From NCBI GenBank assembly GCA_945947925.1, contig CAMEZU010000048.1, positions 1 through 9,898 of the forward strand: a stretch of 9,898 bases of DNA, read 5' to 3'. This DNA comes from an uncultured Verrucomicrobiota bacterium (GTDB lineage Bacteria > Verrucomicrobiota > Kiritimatiellia > RFP12 > UBA1067). The translations under genes were made by a program, and so were the position numbers. Positions 1 through 6,987 of the stretch are shown here, piece after piece. The first letter of the stretch is position 1. Every line of letters starts with the position of its first letter. The notes under the pieces were generated by a model. The model ran no database searches and was not told the origin of the DNA. It worked only from the letters and a program-made list of their open reading frames with translations.

Positions 1-1
1 G

Positions 2-103
2 GGCGACTGCCCGATGCGCAGTCCCGCCGTCCTCTCCCTCTTCTTCGTCTCGCTTGCGGCCATGGACGGCTTCCTGCCGCGGCTGAAGAAGGACGAACAG
101 TGA
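2..103 (+). CDS. 3' end of an unidentified upstream gene (partial)
   Basis: This open frame enters from the left edge and stops at TGA 101-103, giving about 33 C-terminal residues that end in LPRLKKDEQ. A hydrophobic stretch (SPAVLSLFFVSLAAM) is followed by a basic and acidic tail, which could be a last membrane helix or a buried helix. The fragment is too short to assign a family, and I do not recognise it. Only 30 bases separate its stop from dapL, and dapL has its own Shine-Dalgarno site but no visible promoter in the gap, so the two genes are probably co-transcribed. GC-rich third codon positions match the neighbours and support real coding. Confidence 0.6.
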   Translation, partial: GDCPMRSPAVLSLFFVSLAAMDGFLPRLKKDEQ

Positions 104-133
104 AACGTCTTCAAATCTAAGGAGTCAACGACC

Positions 134-1357
134 ATGCTGCATGTCAACGAGAACTATTCCAAGATCCAGGCGAGCTATCTCTTTACTGAAATCGCCCATC
201 GCGTTTCCGCCCACCAGGCCGCGAATCCCGACGCCAAGGTCATCCGACTCGGCATCGGCGACGTGACCGAGCCGCTCTGCCCCGCCGTCATCGAGGCGAT
301 GCACAAGGCCGTCGACGACGAGGCGACGCGCGAGAATTTCCACGGCTACGGCCCCGAGCAGGGTTACGCGTTTCTCCGCGATGCAATCGCGAAGGTCGAC
401 TTCCAGGACCGCGGCATCGACATCGCGTCCGACGAGATCTTCGTGTCCGACGGCGCGAAGTGCGACTGCGGCAACATCCAGGAGCTCTTCGGGGCGGACG
501 TCAAGATCGCCGTCGGCGACCCCGTCTATCCCGTCTACGTCGACACGAACGTGATGGCCGGTCGCACGGGCAAGAGCGAGGGCGGCCGCTATCCGGGCCT
601 CGTCTACCTCACCTGCAACGCGTCCAACGGCTTCGTGCCGGGCCCCGAGTCCGCGCAGGGCTGCGACGTCGTCTACCTCTGCTATCCGAACAACCCGACC
701 GGCGCGGTCGCGACGAAGGATCAGCTTCAGAAGTGGGTCGACTGGGCGAACGCGAACAAGTCGCTCATCCTCTTCGACGCGGCGTACGAGGCCTTCATCC
801 GCACGCCCGGCATTCCGCGTTCGATCTACGAGTGCGCGGGCGCGCGGACCTGCGCGATCGAGTTCCGCAGCTTCTCGAAGACCGCCGGCTTCACGGGCAT
901 CCGCGGCGGCTATACGGTCGTCCCGAAGGGGCTGATGGCCTACGCGGCGGACGGCACGCCGGTCGAGCTGCGTCCGATGTGGACGCGTCGCCAGACGACG
1001 AAGTTCAACGGCGCGAGCTACATCACGCAGCGCGGTGCGGCCGCCATCTTCACGCCCGAGGGCCAGGCCCAGACGAAGGCGACAATCGACTTCTACCTCG
1101 AGAACGGCAAGCTCATGAAGGAGGCCTTGCAGGCGCTCGGCTACACGGTGACGGGCGGCGGCGACTCGCCGTATCTCTGGGTCGACGTGAAGGGCGACAG
1201 CTGGGAGTTCTTCGACAAGCTCCTGAAGGAGGCGAACGTCGTGACGACGCCGGGCGCGGGCTTCGGCAAGGCTGGCGAGGGCTACATCCGCATTTCGTCG
1301 TTTAACTCCCGTGCCAACGTCCTCGAGGCGATCGAGCGCCTCAAGAAGGTCCTCTGA
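134..1357 (+). CDS. dapL: LL-diaminopimelate aminotransferase (DapL)
   Basis: DapL is a cytoplasmic PLP enzyme. It converts tetrahydrodipicolinate plus glutamate directly to LL-diaminopimelate, bypassing the succinylase and acetylase branches of the lysine/meso-DAP pathway. The 407-residue protein has the normal family length and reads as class I/II aminotransferase fold throughout. Visible landmarks are the N-terminal GIGDVTEPL segment, YPNNPTGA (about 184-191), the cofactor-binding DAAY (D215, Y218), the Schiff-base lysine K249 in SFSKTAGFTG, and the C-terminal TPGAGFGKAGEGYIRIS with the substrate-carboxylate arginine near R386. The start at 134 is supported by AAGGAG at 119-124, nine bases upstream, and by the family-typical N-terminus (NENYSKIQASYLF). 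The next gene starts two bases after its stop, so it is co-transcribed with the binding protein. The DapL route is known from plants, chlamydiae and several PVC, Bacteroidota and other lineages. Nothing is broken or truncated. Confidence 0.95.
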   Translation: MLHVNENYSKIQASYLFTEIAHRVSAHQAANPDAKVIRLGIGDVTEPLCPAVIEAMHKAVDDEATRENFHGYGPEQGYAFLRDAIAKVDFQDRGIDIASDEIFVSDGAKCDCGNIQELFGADVKIAVGDPVYPVYVDTNVMAGRTGKSEGGRYPGLVYLTCNASNGFVPGPESAQGCDVVYLCYPNNPTGAVATKDQLQKWVDWANANKSLILFDAAYEAFIRTPGIPRSIYECAGARTCAIEFRSFSKTAGFTGIRGGYTVVPKGLMAYAADGTPVELRPMWTRRQTTKFNGASYITQRGAAAIFTPEGQAQTKATIDFYLENGKLMKEALQALGYTVTGGGDSPYLWVDVKGDSWEFFDKLLKEANVVTTPGAGFGKAGEGYIRISSFNSRANVLEAIERLKKVL

Positions 1358-1359
1358 TC

Positions 1360-3201
1360 ATGCATCTGCCGAAGACAGCGTCTCTTTGTGCGGTCCTCGC
1401 GCTCGTCGCGTCCGCCGGACTTTCCGAAACCTGGTATCCGGCCGGGGGCTGGAAGGACACCGACGATCCCGTCGCCTCGCCCCGGGCGAAGAAGGGCGGC
1501 GTGCTGCGCTTCGACGGCAGCAGCGCGCCGAACAGCTTCAACGCCTACATCGACACGAGCTCCTACGTGCAGATGATGTTCTCGCTCATGTATCCGATGC
1601 TCATCGCGACGGATACGGAGACGCTCGACTTCGTTCCCTCGCTGGCGGCGAAGTGGTCGGTTTCGGATGACGAGACTGCGTTCACGTTCGTCATCGACGA
1701 GCGCGCGCGCTGGTCGGACGGCGTGCCGGTAACGGCGAACGACGTGGCCTGGACGTATGACCTCGTGATGGACGAGAAGAGCGACTCTGGCTTCTGGAAG
1801 CTGGTGCTCGGCAAGTTCGAGAAGGCCGAGGTGCTTGACGCAGACTCCCCGCGTCCTCTGACGGTCCGTTTCGTCAAGCGCCGCGACAAGGACGGCAAGG
1901 TCCAGCACGACTGGCGCGACGTGACGCACTGCGGCATGTTCTACATCCTGCCCAAGCATCACTTCGAGGGTCAGGAGTTCAACAAGTTCGACTTCGTCGG
2001 CGCGCCGGTGTGCGGTCCGTACTGCATCGCCCGGACGGAGGAGCAGGTCCAGACCGTGTACGAGCGGGTGAAGGACTGGTGGCGCCGGGACTTCCCGAGC
2101 TGCCGCTACACCTGCAACTTCGACCGCATCGTCATGCGCTACTACTCCGGGAAGGAGAACGCGTTCCATGCGTTCAAGAAGGGCGTTATCGACGTCTATC
2201 CCGTCTATTCCGCGCGTATTATGGCGACGGAGACGTCGGGACCGAAGTTCGAGCACAACTGGATCCTGAAACGCCGCGTGAGCAATCATGAGCCGATCGG
2301 CTTCCAGGGCTTCGCGATGAACATGCGCCGCCCGCCGTTTGACGATGTCCGTGTCCGCAAGGCCATGTCGATGCTGATCGACCGCGAGCGTCTCAACCAC
2401 GAGATGATGTACGACGAGTATTTCCTCCAGCGGTCCTACTTCGGCGACCTCTACGACTCCGAGCACGAGGGATGGGAGACGTGCACGAATCACGTCCACT
2501 GCACGAACCCGCTTTACCTCTTTGACTTCGACAAGGCGTCGGCGCTTCTTGCCGAAGCCGGCTACCGCCGCAACGAGAAGACGGGAATCCTCGAGAAGGA
2601 CGGCGTTCCGTTCCGGTTCACATTCCTTTCGCGGGACGGTCACGCGGCCTATCTCACCCGCTTCGTCGACTGCCTGAAGCGCCTTGGAATCGAGATGACG
2701 ATCGACAACAAGGACTTCGCATCCTGGATGCGAGACATGGACGAGTTCAACTTCGACATGACGTGGGCCTCGTACAGTTCGTCGATCTTCCGTACGCCTG
2801 AGATCACCTGGAGCTCCGCCGAGGCGGACCGCAAGCACGGCAACAATCAGGTCGGCTTCAAGTCTCCCGAGGTCGATCGCCTGATCGAGGCGGAAAAGAC
2901 GATGAAGACCTTTGCCGAACGCGAGGCCGCGTATCGCGAGATCGACCGCCTCGCCTCTGAGCAGTGTCCGTACGCCTTCCTCTGGAACATCGCCGCGAAG
3001 CGACTGCTCTACTGGAACAAGTTCGGCATGCCCGACACGGTGCTCGGCCGCTACAACAACGAGGCCGACGTCCTCACCTACTGGTGGTACGACTTTGACC
3101 GTGCCGAGGAACTCGACGAGGCGATCGAGAAGGGCAAGTACCTGCCGTCCGTTCCCGAGAAGGTTGACTACGATACGGTCATGGAGGGCCGCCGGAAATG
3201 A
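1360..3201 (+). CDS. YejA-like ABC transporter substrate-binding protein (peptide/muropeptide type)
   Basis: This is a 613-residue periplasmic solute-binding protein of family 5 (SBP_bac_5), in the YejA subgroup. YejA-group hallmarks are visible: SFNAY near residue 60, YERVKDWW at about 234-241, MNMRRPPFDDVRVRKA at about 320-335 leading to LIDRERLN, RSYFGDL at 358-364, NQVGFKSPEVDRLIE at about 496-510, LLYWNKFGMPD at 549-559 and the terminal YWWYDF at 574-579. Residues 1 to about 22 form a Sec signal peptide (basic MHLPK, then a hydrophobic core). Relatives import microcin C and oligopeptides, and in Agrobacterium and relatives the YejBEF system imports muropeptides. The cargo here is inferred, not shown. 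It sits 2 bp after dapL and overlaps the next start by ATGA. No permease or ATPase gene lies in the window, so the transporter core is elsewhere or the protein is an orphan receptor. It has unusually many cysteines (C218, C222, C248, C252, C375, C381 among them), suggesting disulfides. Confidence 0.9.
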   Translation: MHLPKTASLCAVLALVASAGLSETWYPAGGWKDTDDPVASPRAKKGGVLRFDGSSAPNSFNAYIDTSSYVQMMFSLMYPMLIATDTETLDFVPSLAAKWSVSDDETAFTFVIDERARWSDGVPVTANDVAWTYDLVMDEKSDSGFWKLVLGKFEKAEVLDADSPRPLTVRFVKRRDKDGKVQHDWRDVTHCGMFYILPKHHFEGQEFNKFDFVGAPVCGPYCIARTEEQVQTVYERVKDWWRRDFPSCRYTCNFDRIVMRYYSGKENAFHAFKKGVIDVYPVYSARIMATETSGPKFEHNWILKRRVSNHEPIGFQGFAMNMRRPPFDDVRVRKAMSMLIDRERLNHEMMYDEYFLQRSYFGDLYDSEHEGWETCTNHVHCTNPLYLFDFDKASALLAEAGYRRNEKTGILEKDGVPFRFTFLSRDGHAAYLTRFVDCLKRLGIEMTIDNKDFASWMRDMDEFNFDMTWASYSSSIFRTPEITWSSAEADRKHGNNQVGFKSPEVDRLIEAEKTMKTFAEREAAYREIDRLASEQCPYAFLWNIAAKRLLYWNKFGMPDTVLGRYNNEADVLTYWWYDFDRAEELDEAIEKGKYLPSVPEKVDYDTVMEGRRK

Positions 3202-4037
3202 CGGAAGACTACGAACTCCTTGATTCCGGTGACGGACGCAAGCTCGAGCGCTTCGGCCGCTACGTGCTGGCGCGTCCCTGTTCGCAGGCGATGTGGCGTC
3301 CCGAGCTCCCCGACGCCGAGTGGGCGCGCGCCGACGCGACCTTCGACCGCGAGGACGGCAACCGCTGGCACGGGCGCACCAACCTGCCGAAGGAGTGGAA
3401 GATCGAGACGGCCGGCGTCCGCTTCAACCTCGGCGGTACGGACTTCGGTCATCTCGGCATCTTTCCGGAGCAGCGCGCGCAGTGGAAGTGGATTCGCGAG
3501 ACCGTTGCCGCTGCGATTGCAGCCGGACGTCCCGCCGTGCAGGCCCTCAATCTCTTCGCCTACTCCGGCGGATCGACGATGGCCGCCGCGCTCGGCGGTG
3601 CCGAGGTCTGCCATCTCGACGCCTCCAAGGGCATGGTCGAATGGGCGCGCGGGAACGCGGCCTTGAACGGACTCTCCGAACGGCCGATCCGCTGGATTGT
3701 CGACGACGCGCACAAGTTCATGCGCCGCGAGATCCGCCGCGGACGCCGCTACGACGCCATCATCCTCGATCCTCCGACTTTCGGACGCGGTGCGGGCGGC
3801 GAGATGTACAAGATCGAACGCGATCTCAAGGACACGCTCGGACTCGTCCGCGAACTCCTCTCCGAAAAGCCGCTCTTCGTGCTCTTCTCGTCCCACACGC
3901 CCGGCCTTTCCTGCATCGTCGCCGAGAACATCCTCCGCCAGCTCTTCCCGGACGCACGGACAGAAACCGGCGAGATGCTCCTCGAAGGCCGTCGCCTCTC
4001 CTGTCCGAGCGGCATTTTCTGTCGCGCGACTTGGTGA
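3198..4037 (+). CDS. class I SAM-dependent methyltransferase, RlmI/RlmK-like
   Basis: A 279-residue Rossmann-fold methyltransferase of the COG1092/Methyltrans_SAM type. Motif I is NLFAYSGG at 118-125, the acidic ribose-binding residue is D141 in HLDASKG, and motif IV is DPPTF at 191-195, close to the DPP[KT]F motifs of 23S rRNA methyltransferases RlmI (m5C) and RlmK (m7G). The likely role is cytoplasmic RNA methylation, with the target base unassigned. The protein is short: the N-terminal PUA domain of RlmI, or the THUMP/RlmL half of RlmKL, is not evident. After motif IV the sequence is LFSSHTPG rather than the cysteine-containing segment I recall for RlmI, which argues mildly against m5C chemistry. 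The start ATG 3198 overlaps the previous stop (ATGA), giving translational coupling; ATG 3198 is also the first methionine of the frame. An -10 element for the next gene lies directly after its stop. Confidence 0.85.
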   Translation: MTEDYELLDSGDGRKLERFGRYVLARPCSQAMWRPELPDAEWARADATFDREDGNRWHGRTNLPKEWKIETAGVRFNLGGTDFGHLGIFPEQRAQWKWIRETVAAAIAAGRPAVQALNLFAYSGGSTMAAALGGAEVCHLDASKGMVEWARGNAALNGLSERPIRWIVDDAHKFMRREIRRGRRYDAIILDPPTFGRGAGGEMYKIERDLKDTLGLVRELLSEKPLFVLFSSHTPGLSCIVAENILRQLFPDARTETGEMLLEGRRLSCPSGIFCRATW

Positions 4038-4041
4038 CTTG

Positions 4042-4050
4042 TGGTATAAT
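4042..4050 (+). promoter_or_regulatory. extended -10 promoter of nnrD-namZ
   Basis: TATAAT at 4045-4050 is preceded by TGG, giving the extended -10 form TGNTATAAT. No convincing -35 is seen at 16-18 bases spacing, as is usual for extended -10 promoters. The box sits in the 19-bp gap after the methyltransferase and ends six bases before the ATG of nnrD at 4057. A start of transcription about seven bases downstream falls on that ATG, predicting a leaderless mRNA. The GAGG at 4051-4054 is too close to the ATG to be a normal Shine-Dalgarno site. Confidence 0.6.
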
Positions 4051-4056
4051 GAGGAT

Positions 4057-4893
4057 ATGAAACCGCCCGCTGAACTGGCTGAAGCGTTCAAGGCGCGTCC
4101 GATTGACGCGCACAAGTACTCCGTCGGCACGGTCGCCGTCATCGGCGGATCGTCTCATTACGTGCACGCGCCGGTTATCGCCGGCCTCGGGGCCCGTGCT
4201 GCTGGCGCCGGGCTGGTGCAGCTTGTCGTGCCCGACGCCTCGCGCATCGCCGCGGGCGCCCATCTTCCCGAGGCGACCTTCACGAAGCTCGTCCCGACGT
4301 GCATTCCGCCGCGCGCCGACGTCTTTGTCGTCGGCATGGGCCTTGGCGTCACGCTCAACACCCAGGCGCTCGTCTCGCGTCTCCTGTCCGGCAGCGCCGG
4401 GCGTTTCGTTCTGGACGCCGACGCCCTGACGATTCTCGCCGGTTGGTACGGGACGAATGACGGCTACGAGCCTTCCGCCGGGCAGGAGCTCGTGCTGACG
4501 CCCCACGAGGGCGAGGCGGCGCGTCTGCTCGGCTGCGACCGCAGTCAGGTCTCGGCAGACCGTTCCGCAGCCGCGCGCGAACTGGCCGACCGCTACGGGG
4601 CGACGATCGTGCTGAAGGGACCTCGCACGATCGTCATGTCCAGCGACGGCACGCGCGCGTACGAGAACGGGACGGGCAATCCGTTTATGGCCATGGGCGG
4701 AATGGGCGACCTTCTCGCGGGCGTCATCGGCGCTCGCTGGGCCTATCTCAAGGGCAATCCGTTCCTTGCGGCGGCCGCTTCGGTTTGGCTCCACGGCGCG
4801 GGCAGCGATTCCGTCATCGAGCGCGAGCTCGATCCGTCGATCGTCAACACCGCCGCCGCCATCGGCTCTTTGCGCGTACGCCTAGATCGCTAA
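4057..4893 (+). CDS. nnrD: ADP/ATP-dependent (S)-NAD(P)H-hydrate dehydratase
   Basis: This enzyme repairs NADHX and NADPHX, the hydrated damage forms of NAD(P)H, back to NAD(P)H at the cost of ADP or ATP in the cytoplasm. The 278-residue product has the ribokinase-like fold of the YjeF C-terminal domain family. Landmarks are HKYSVG (19-24) leading to the glycine-rich VIGGS (28-32), LDADAL (119-124), LTPHEGE (147-153) and the nucleotide/anion-hole signature TGNPFMAMGGMGD, whose D218 is the expected catalytic aspartate. The ATG at 4057 gives the natural N-terminus; the same open frame runs upstream through the methyltransferase but looks non-coding there. It is a stand-alone dehydratase: the NAD(P)HX epimerase domain (NnrE) that is fused in many bacteria is absent here. 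namZ follows after 23 bases and is probably co-transcribed. Confidence 0.93.
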   Translation: MKPPAELAEAFKARPIDAHKYSVGTVAVIGGSSHYVHAPVIAGLGARAAGAGLVQLVVPDASRIAAGAHLPEATFTKLVPTCIPPRADVFVVGMGLGVTLNTQALVSRLLSGSAGRFVLDADALTILAGWYGTNDGYEPSAGQELVLTPHEGEAARLLGCDRSQVSADRSAAARELADRYGATIVLKGPRTIVMSSDGTRAYENGTGNPFMAMGGMGDLLAGVIGARWAYLKGNPFLAAAASVWLHGAGSDSVIERELDPSIVNTAAAIGSLRVRLDR

Positions 4894-4900
4894 CGTTCGG

Positions 4901-4910
4901 GAAAGGGGGG
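4901..4910 (+). promoter_or_regulatory. Shine-Dalgarno site that fixes the namZ start
   Basis: The purine run GAAAGGGGGG ends six bases before ATG 4917. The namZ frame stays open upstream to 4785, inside nnrD, but that extension is arginine-rich, unlike any NamZ, and contains no signal peptide. This purine run and the start of family similarity just after 4917 together favour the shorter protein. Confidence 0.55.
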
Positions 4911-4916
4911 TATCGG

Positions 4917-6020
4917 ATGGTCAATTATGTAGATCTCGAGGTCAGTCTTGCGGCGACGGACGAACCGTTCGGCCTGTTGACGATGCAGGCGACGAGCACG
5001 ACGGGACGCCTGGTCAGGCTTTTCCCCGACCGTCTCAAGGCGCTCTATTCCGCCGAACACGGATTCTTCGGCACGCTCGCGGCGGGCGAGAAGGCGGCGA
5101 ACGCCTGGCATCCGTTCTGGAACCTGCCGATTCATTCGCTCTACGGTGAACACCGCAAGCCGACGCCCGAGATGCTCGAGGGCATCGGGCGGATGGTCAT
5201 TGACCTCTGCGACATCGGCGTACGCTGCTACACCTATCTTGCGACCCTCAAGAACACGCTTGAGGCCTGTTCCGAGGCCGGCATTCCCGTCACGGTCCTC
5301 GACCGCCAGATTCCGATGGGCAACGTGCTGGACGGGCCGATGCGCAAGCCGGCTTTCTCGAGCTTTGTCGCCCCGATCAACGTTCCGTTCTGCCACGGCA
5401 TGACCCCGGGCGAGTGCGCGGTGTGGATCAAGGAGGCGGAGGGGCTTGATGTCGACCTCACCGTCATCAAGCTCGACGGATGGAACCACAAGATGCATGA
5501 CCCGTGGCCCAACTTCGTTCCGCCGAGTCCGGCGATCCGCAGCTGGGATTCGGCCGTCCTTTATCCAATGACCGTCTTCACCGAGGCCTATCCGGCTGTC
5601 GACTGCGACCGTGACGGTCCGCTGGCATTCCGGATTCTCGGCGCGCCCTGGATGGACGTCAAGGGCGTCATGTCTGCCCTGAAGAGCGGCATGGACACGT
5701 GCGGCGTCGAGATGCGTCCCTACCGCTACACCCCGAAGGGCGGTCGCTACGCCGGTTTCACGCTGAACGGCATCCTCTTCTCCGTATCGCGTCCCTACGG
5801 CTACTATCCCGTCACGGCCGGCGTACTCGCCTTCACCGCGCTCCTCCAGCACCACGGTCAGAAGGTGACCGTCGGGGCCCGTCCCGAGTGGCTCGACAAG
5901 CTCTTCGGCTCGACCGAGGTCCGCGACACGCTCCGGAGCGGAGATCTCAGTCACCTCTTCCAGTCCTGGATCGAGGGCCAGGACGAGTACCTCAAGACGA
6001 AGGTCGACCTTTACCGCTGA
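4917..6020 (+). CDS. namZ: exo-beta-N-acetylmuramidase NamZ family (DUF1343), apparently cytoplasmic
   Basis: NamZ enzymes (GH171, formerly DUF1343/YbbC) remove MurNAc from the non-reducing ends of peptidoglycan glycan chains during cell-wall turnover. The 367-residue protein shows the family signatures in order: GLLTMQAT near the N-terminus, LYSAEHGFFG with E47-H48 (expected active-site loop), SLYGEHRKPTPEML, the DIGVRCYTYLATL segment (Y105, Y107), VLDRQIPMGN (D129-N136) and CHGMTPGE (159-166). Relatives usually read DRPNPIGG and RHGMT at the last two sites, so these are small variations. Most characterised relatives are exported, but residues 1-25 here contain no signal peptide or membrane helix, so a cytoplasmic location is predicted. 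The ATG at 4917 follows a strong purine run. The gene is downstream of nnrD in one unit and near dapL and a YejA-like binding protein, which suits a wall-recycling role. Activity on a specific disaccharide is inferred. Confidence 0.92.
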   Translation: MVNYVDLEVSLAATDEPFGLLTMQATSTTGRLVRLFPDRLKALYSAEHGFFGTLAAGEKAANAWHPFWNLPIHSLYGEHRKPTPEMLEGIGRMVIDLCDIGVRCYTYLATLKNTLEACSEAGIPVTVLDRQIPMGNVLDGPMRKPAFSSFVAPINVPFCHGMTPGECAVWIKEAEGLDVDLTVIKLDGWNHKMHDPWPNFVPPSPAIRSWDSAVLYPMTVFTEAYPAVDCDRDGPLAFRILGAPWMDVKGVMSALKSGMDTCGVEMRPYRYTPKGGRYAGFTLNGILFSVSRPYGYYPVTAGVLAFTALLQHHGQKVTVGARPEWLDKLFGSTEVRDTLRSGDLSHLFQSWIEGQDEYLKTKVDLYR

Positions 6021-6064
6021 TTCCACCAAAATCCTTGGCGCGATCGTGCGTATGTTGTGATATA

Positions 6065-6073
6065 TGATATAAT
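6065..6073 (+). promoter_or_regulatory. extended -10 promoter of the coiled-coil/plsC/nadA unit
   Basis: TGATATAAT is a perfect extended -10 element (TATAAT at 6068-6073). It lies in an AT-rich island (about 6051-6077) within the 64-base gap between namZ and the next gene, and that island contrasts with the surrounding GC-rich DNA. GATATA is directly repeated at 6059-6064 and 6066-6071. No good -35 is visible. Transcription is expected to start near 6080, leaving a leader of only about five bases before ATG 6085, and no Shine-Dalgarno site is present. The gap shows no clear intrinsic terminator. Confidence 0.6.
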
Positions 6074-6084
6074 GTTACGACATC

Positions 6085-6987
6085 ATGACACGATTCCCTG
6101 CATTCATTCTTGCCGTCCTGGTTCTTCCCGCCTTTGCCGAGGAAGAGTCCGTCGTTCTACCTGAAAAATACCAGGCGGTTGTCGATCGCTTCCCGTTCGG
6201 CCAGCCGCCCGAGGGCTTCGATCCGCTGTCCAAGGCGGATCCGCGGTACGAAGGCGCGGAGGAGGCCGCTGCGGCCGAACCCGAGGTTCCGCTGACGCAA
6301 CAGCAGGAGGCCCTGAAGCACGTGGTCCACGCCTCCGTCCTTGTCATCAATCCCGTTACCCGCGATCCCTGGTTGGGCTTTTCCGACGCGACGGACCCGA
6401 AGTCGCCCCGCAACTACTACCTGCCGGTCGGCGGGACGCAAGACGACTGGACGGTCAAGTCGGTTGACACCGACAAGAAGAGCGCCGTCGTGGCGAAGGG
6501 CGACGTCGAGATCGAGCTCGTTGTCGGCGCGATGCCCGAAAAGGGGAAGGGTCCTGCCGACCGCAAGGGCGGGCGTCTCGTCGGTGCGCCCATCAGCGGG
6601 TTTCGCCCGCCGTCGCCGGCCGCTCCGAATGCCGCTTCCGATGCGGCTCAGCCCGCCGCGCCGTCGTCTCTCGCAAGTCTCCGCCGCCAGCGTATCGAGC
6701 GTGACGCGGCGCAGCGGCAGCAGCTTGAGGAAGCCCGTCGCGCGCGGGTCGCCGCAGCCGAGGAGGCCCGCCGTCAGCAGGAGGAGGCCGAGCGTCAGCG
6801 GGCGGCGGCCCGTGCGGAGGATGACTCGCGTCGCGCGCAGGAACGGGAGGAGCGCGAAGCCGAGCGTGCAGCCGAACGAGAGGAGTATAATCAGCGGGTT
6901 AAGAACCTGGCCGCCCAGCTTGAGGCTCAGATGATCGAGAATCGACGCAAGCGGTTGGAAGAAAGCAATTCCAATGACGATGAATAA
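6085..6987 (+). CDS. secreted protein with a C-terminal charged coiled coil, function unknown
   Basis: I do not recognise a named family. The 300-residue product has a signal peptide at 1-18, with predicted cleavage after PAFA and before EEE. Next comes a segment with DRFPFGQPPEGFDP (34-47), then a small predicted beta-rich region at about 79-149 (ASVLVINP, GF, YYLPVGG, VKSVDTDKKSAVVAKGDVE). This is followed by an alanine/proline-rich linker (about 165-195) and a long coiled coil at about 196-295 built almost entirely from R, E, A and Q. The [FP]FG motif plus small beta domain faintly recalls the homology regions of type II secretion GspC or pilus PilP proteins, but that is only a resemblance. 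The start at 6085 gives a perfect signal peptide and follows a -10 box. The 3' end overlaps plsC by 14 bases, so translation of the two is probably coupled. A periplasmic, rod-like or scaffold role is plausible. Confidence 0.8.
   Translation: MTRFPAFILAVLVLPAFAEEESVVLPEKYQAVVDRFPFGQPPEGFDPLSKADPRYEGAEEAAAAEPEVPLTQQQEALKHVVHASVLVINPVTRDPWLGFSDATDPKSPRNYYLPVGGTQDDWTVKSVDTDKKSAVVAKGDVEIELVVGAMPEKGKGPADRKGGRLVGAPISGFRPPSPAAPNAASDAAQPAAPSSLASLRRQRIERDAAQRQQLEEARRARVAAAEEARRQQEEAERQRAAARAEDDSRRAQEREEREAERAAEREEYNQRVKNLAAQLEAQMIENRRKRLEESNSNDDE

Noticed and set aside
1282..2838. Long minus-strand open frame (518 codons) antisense to dapL and the binding protein gene
   Set aside because: It lies wholly opposite well-supported genes. 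The translation is rich in R, V, H and E from GC-skewed codon positions, with no motif. Similar minus-strand frames at 3168-4142, 3826-4794, 4890-6029 and 7742-8542 are shadows of the same kind.
4049..4060. Tiny ORF ATG AGG ATA TGA overlapping the nnrD start, as a possible coupled leader peptide
   Set aside because: Its ATG is part of the TATAATG promoter box and would lie upstream of the expected transcription start, so it is unlikely to be transcribed.
4785..4916. Longer namZ start inside nnrD
   Set aside because: The 44-residue extension is arginine-rich, overlaps nnrD in another frame, has no signal peptide and no similarity to NamZ N-termini, while a purine-rich Shine-Dalgarno run precedes ATG 4917.
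6031..6084. Inverted or CRP-like signals in the gap after namZ (CGCGATCGTGCG, TGTGATATATGAT, ATGTTACGACAT)
   Set aside because: The first has only a short imperfect stem and no T run. The second lacks the second CRP half-site. The third is a four-pair stem. None exceeds chance expectation in an AT-rich promoter region.
6886..6891. A fourth TATAAT, inside the coiled-coil gene about 83 bases before plsC
   Set aside because: It lacks TGN and a -35, encodes ordinary glutamate-tyrosine-asparagine codons in the frame, and is not at the short distance to a start codon shared by the other three. It may still be a weak internal promoter, but the sequence does not support it.
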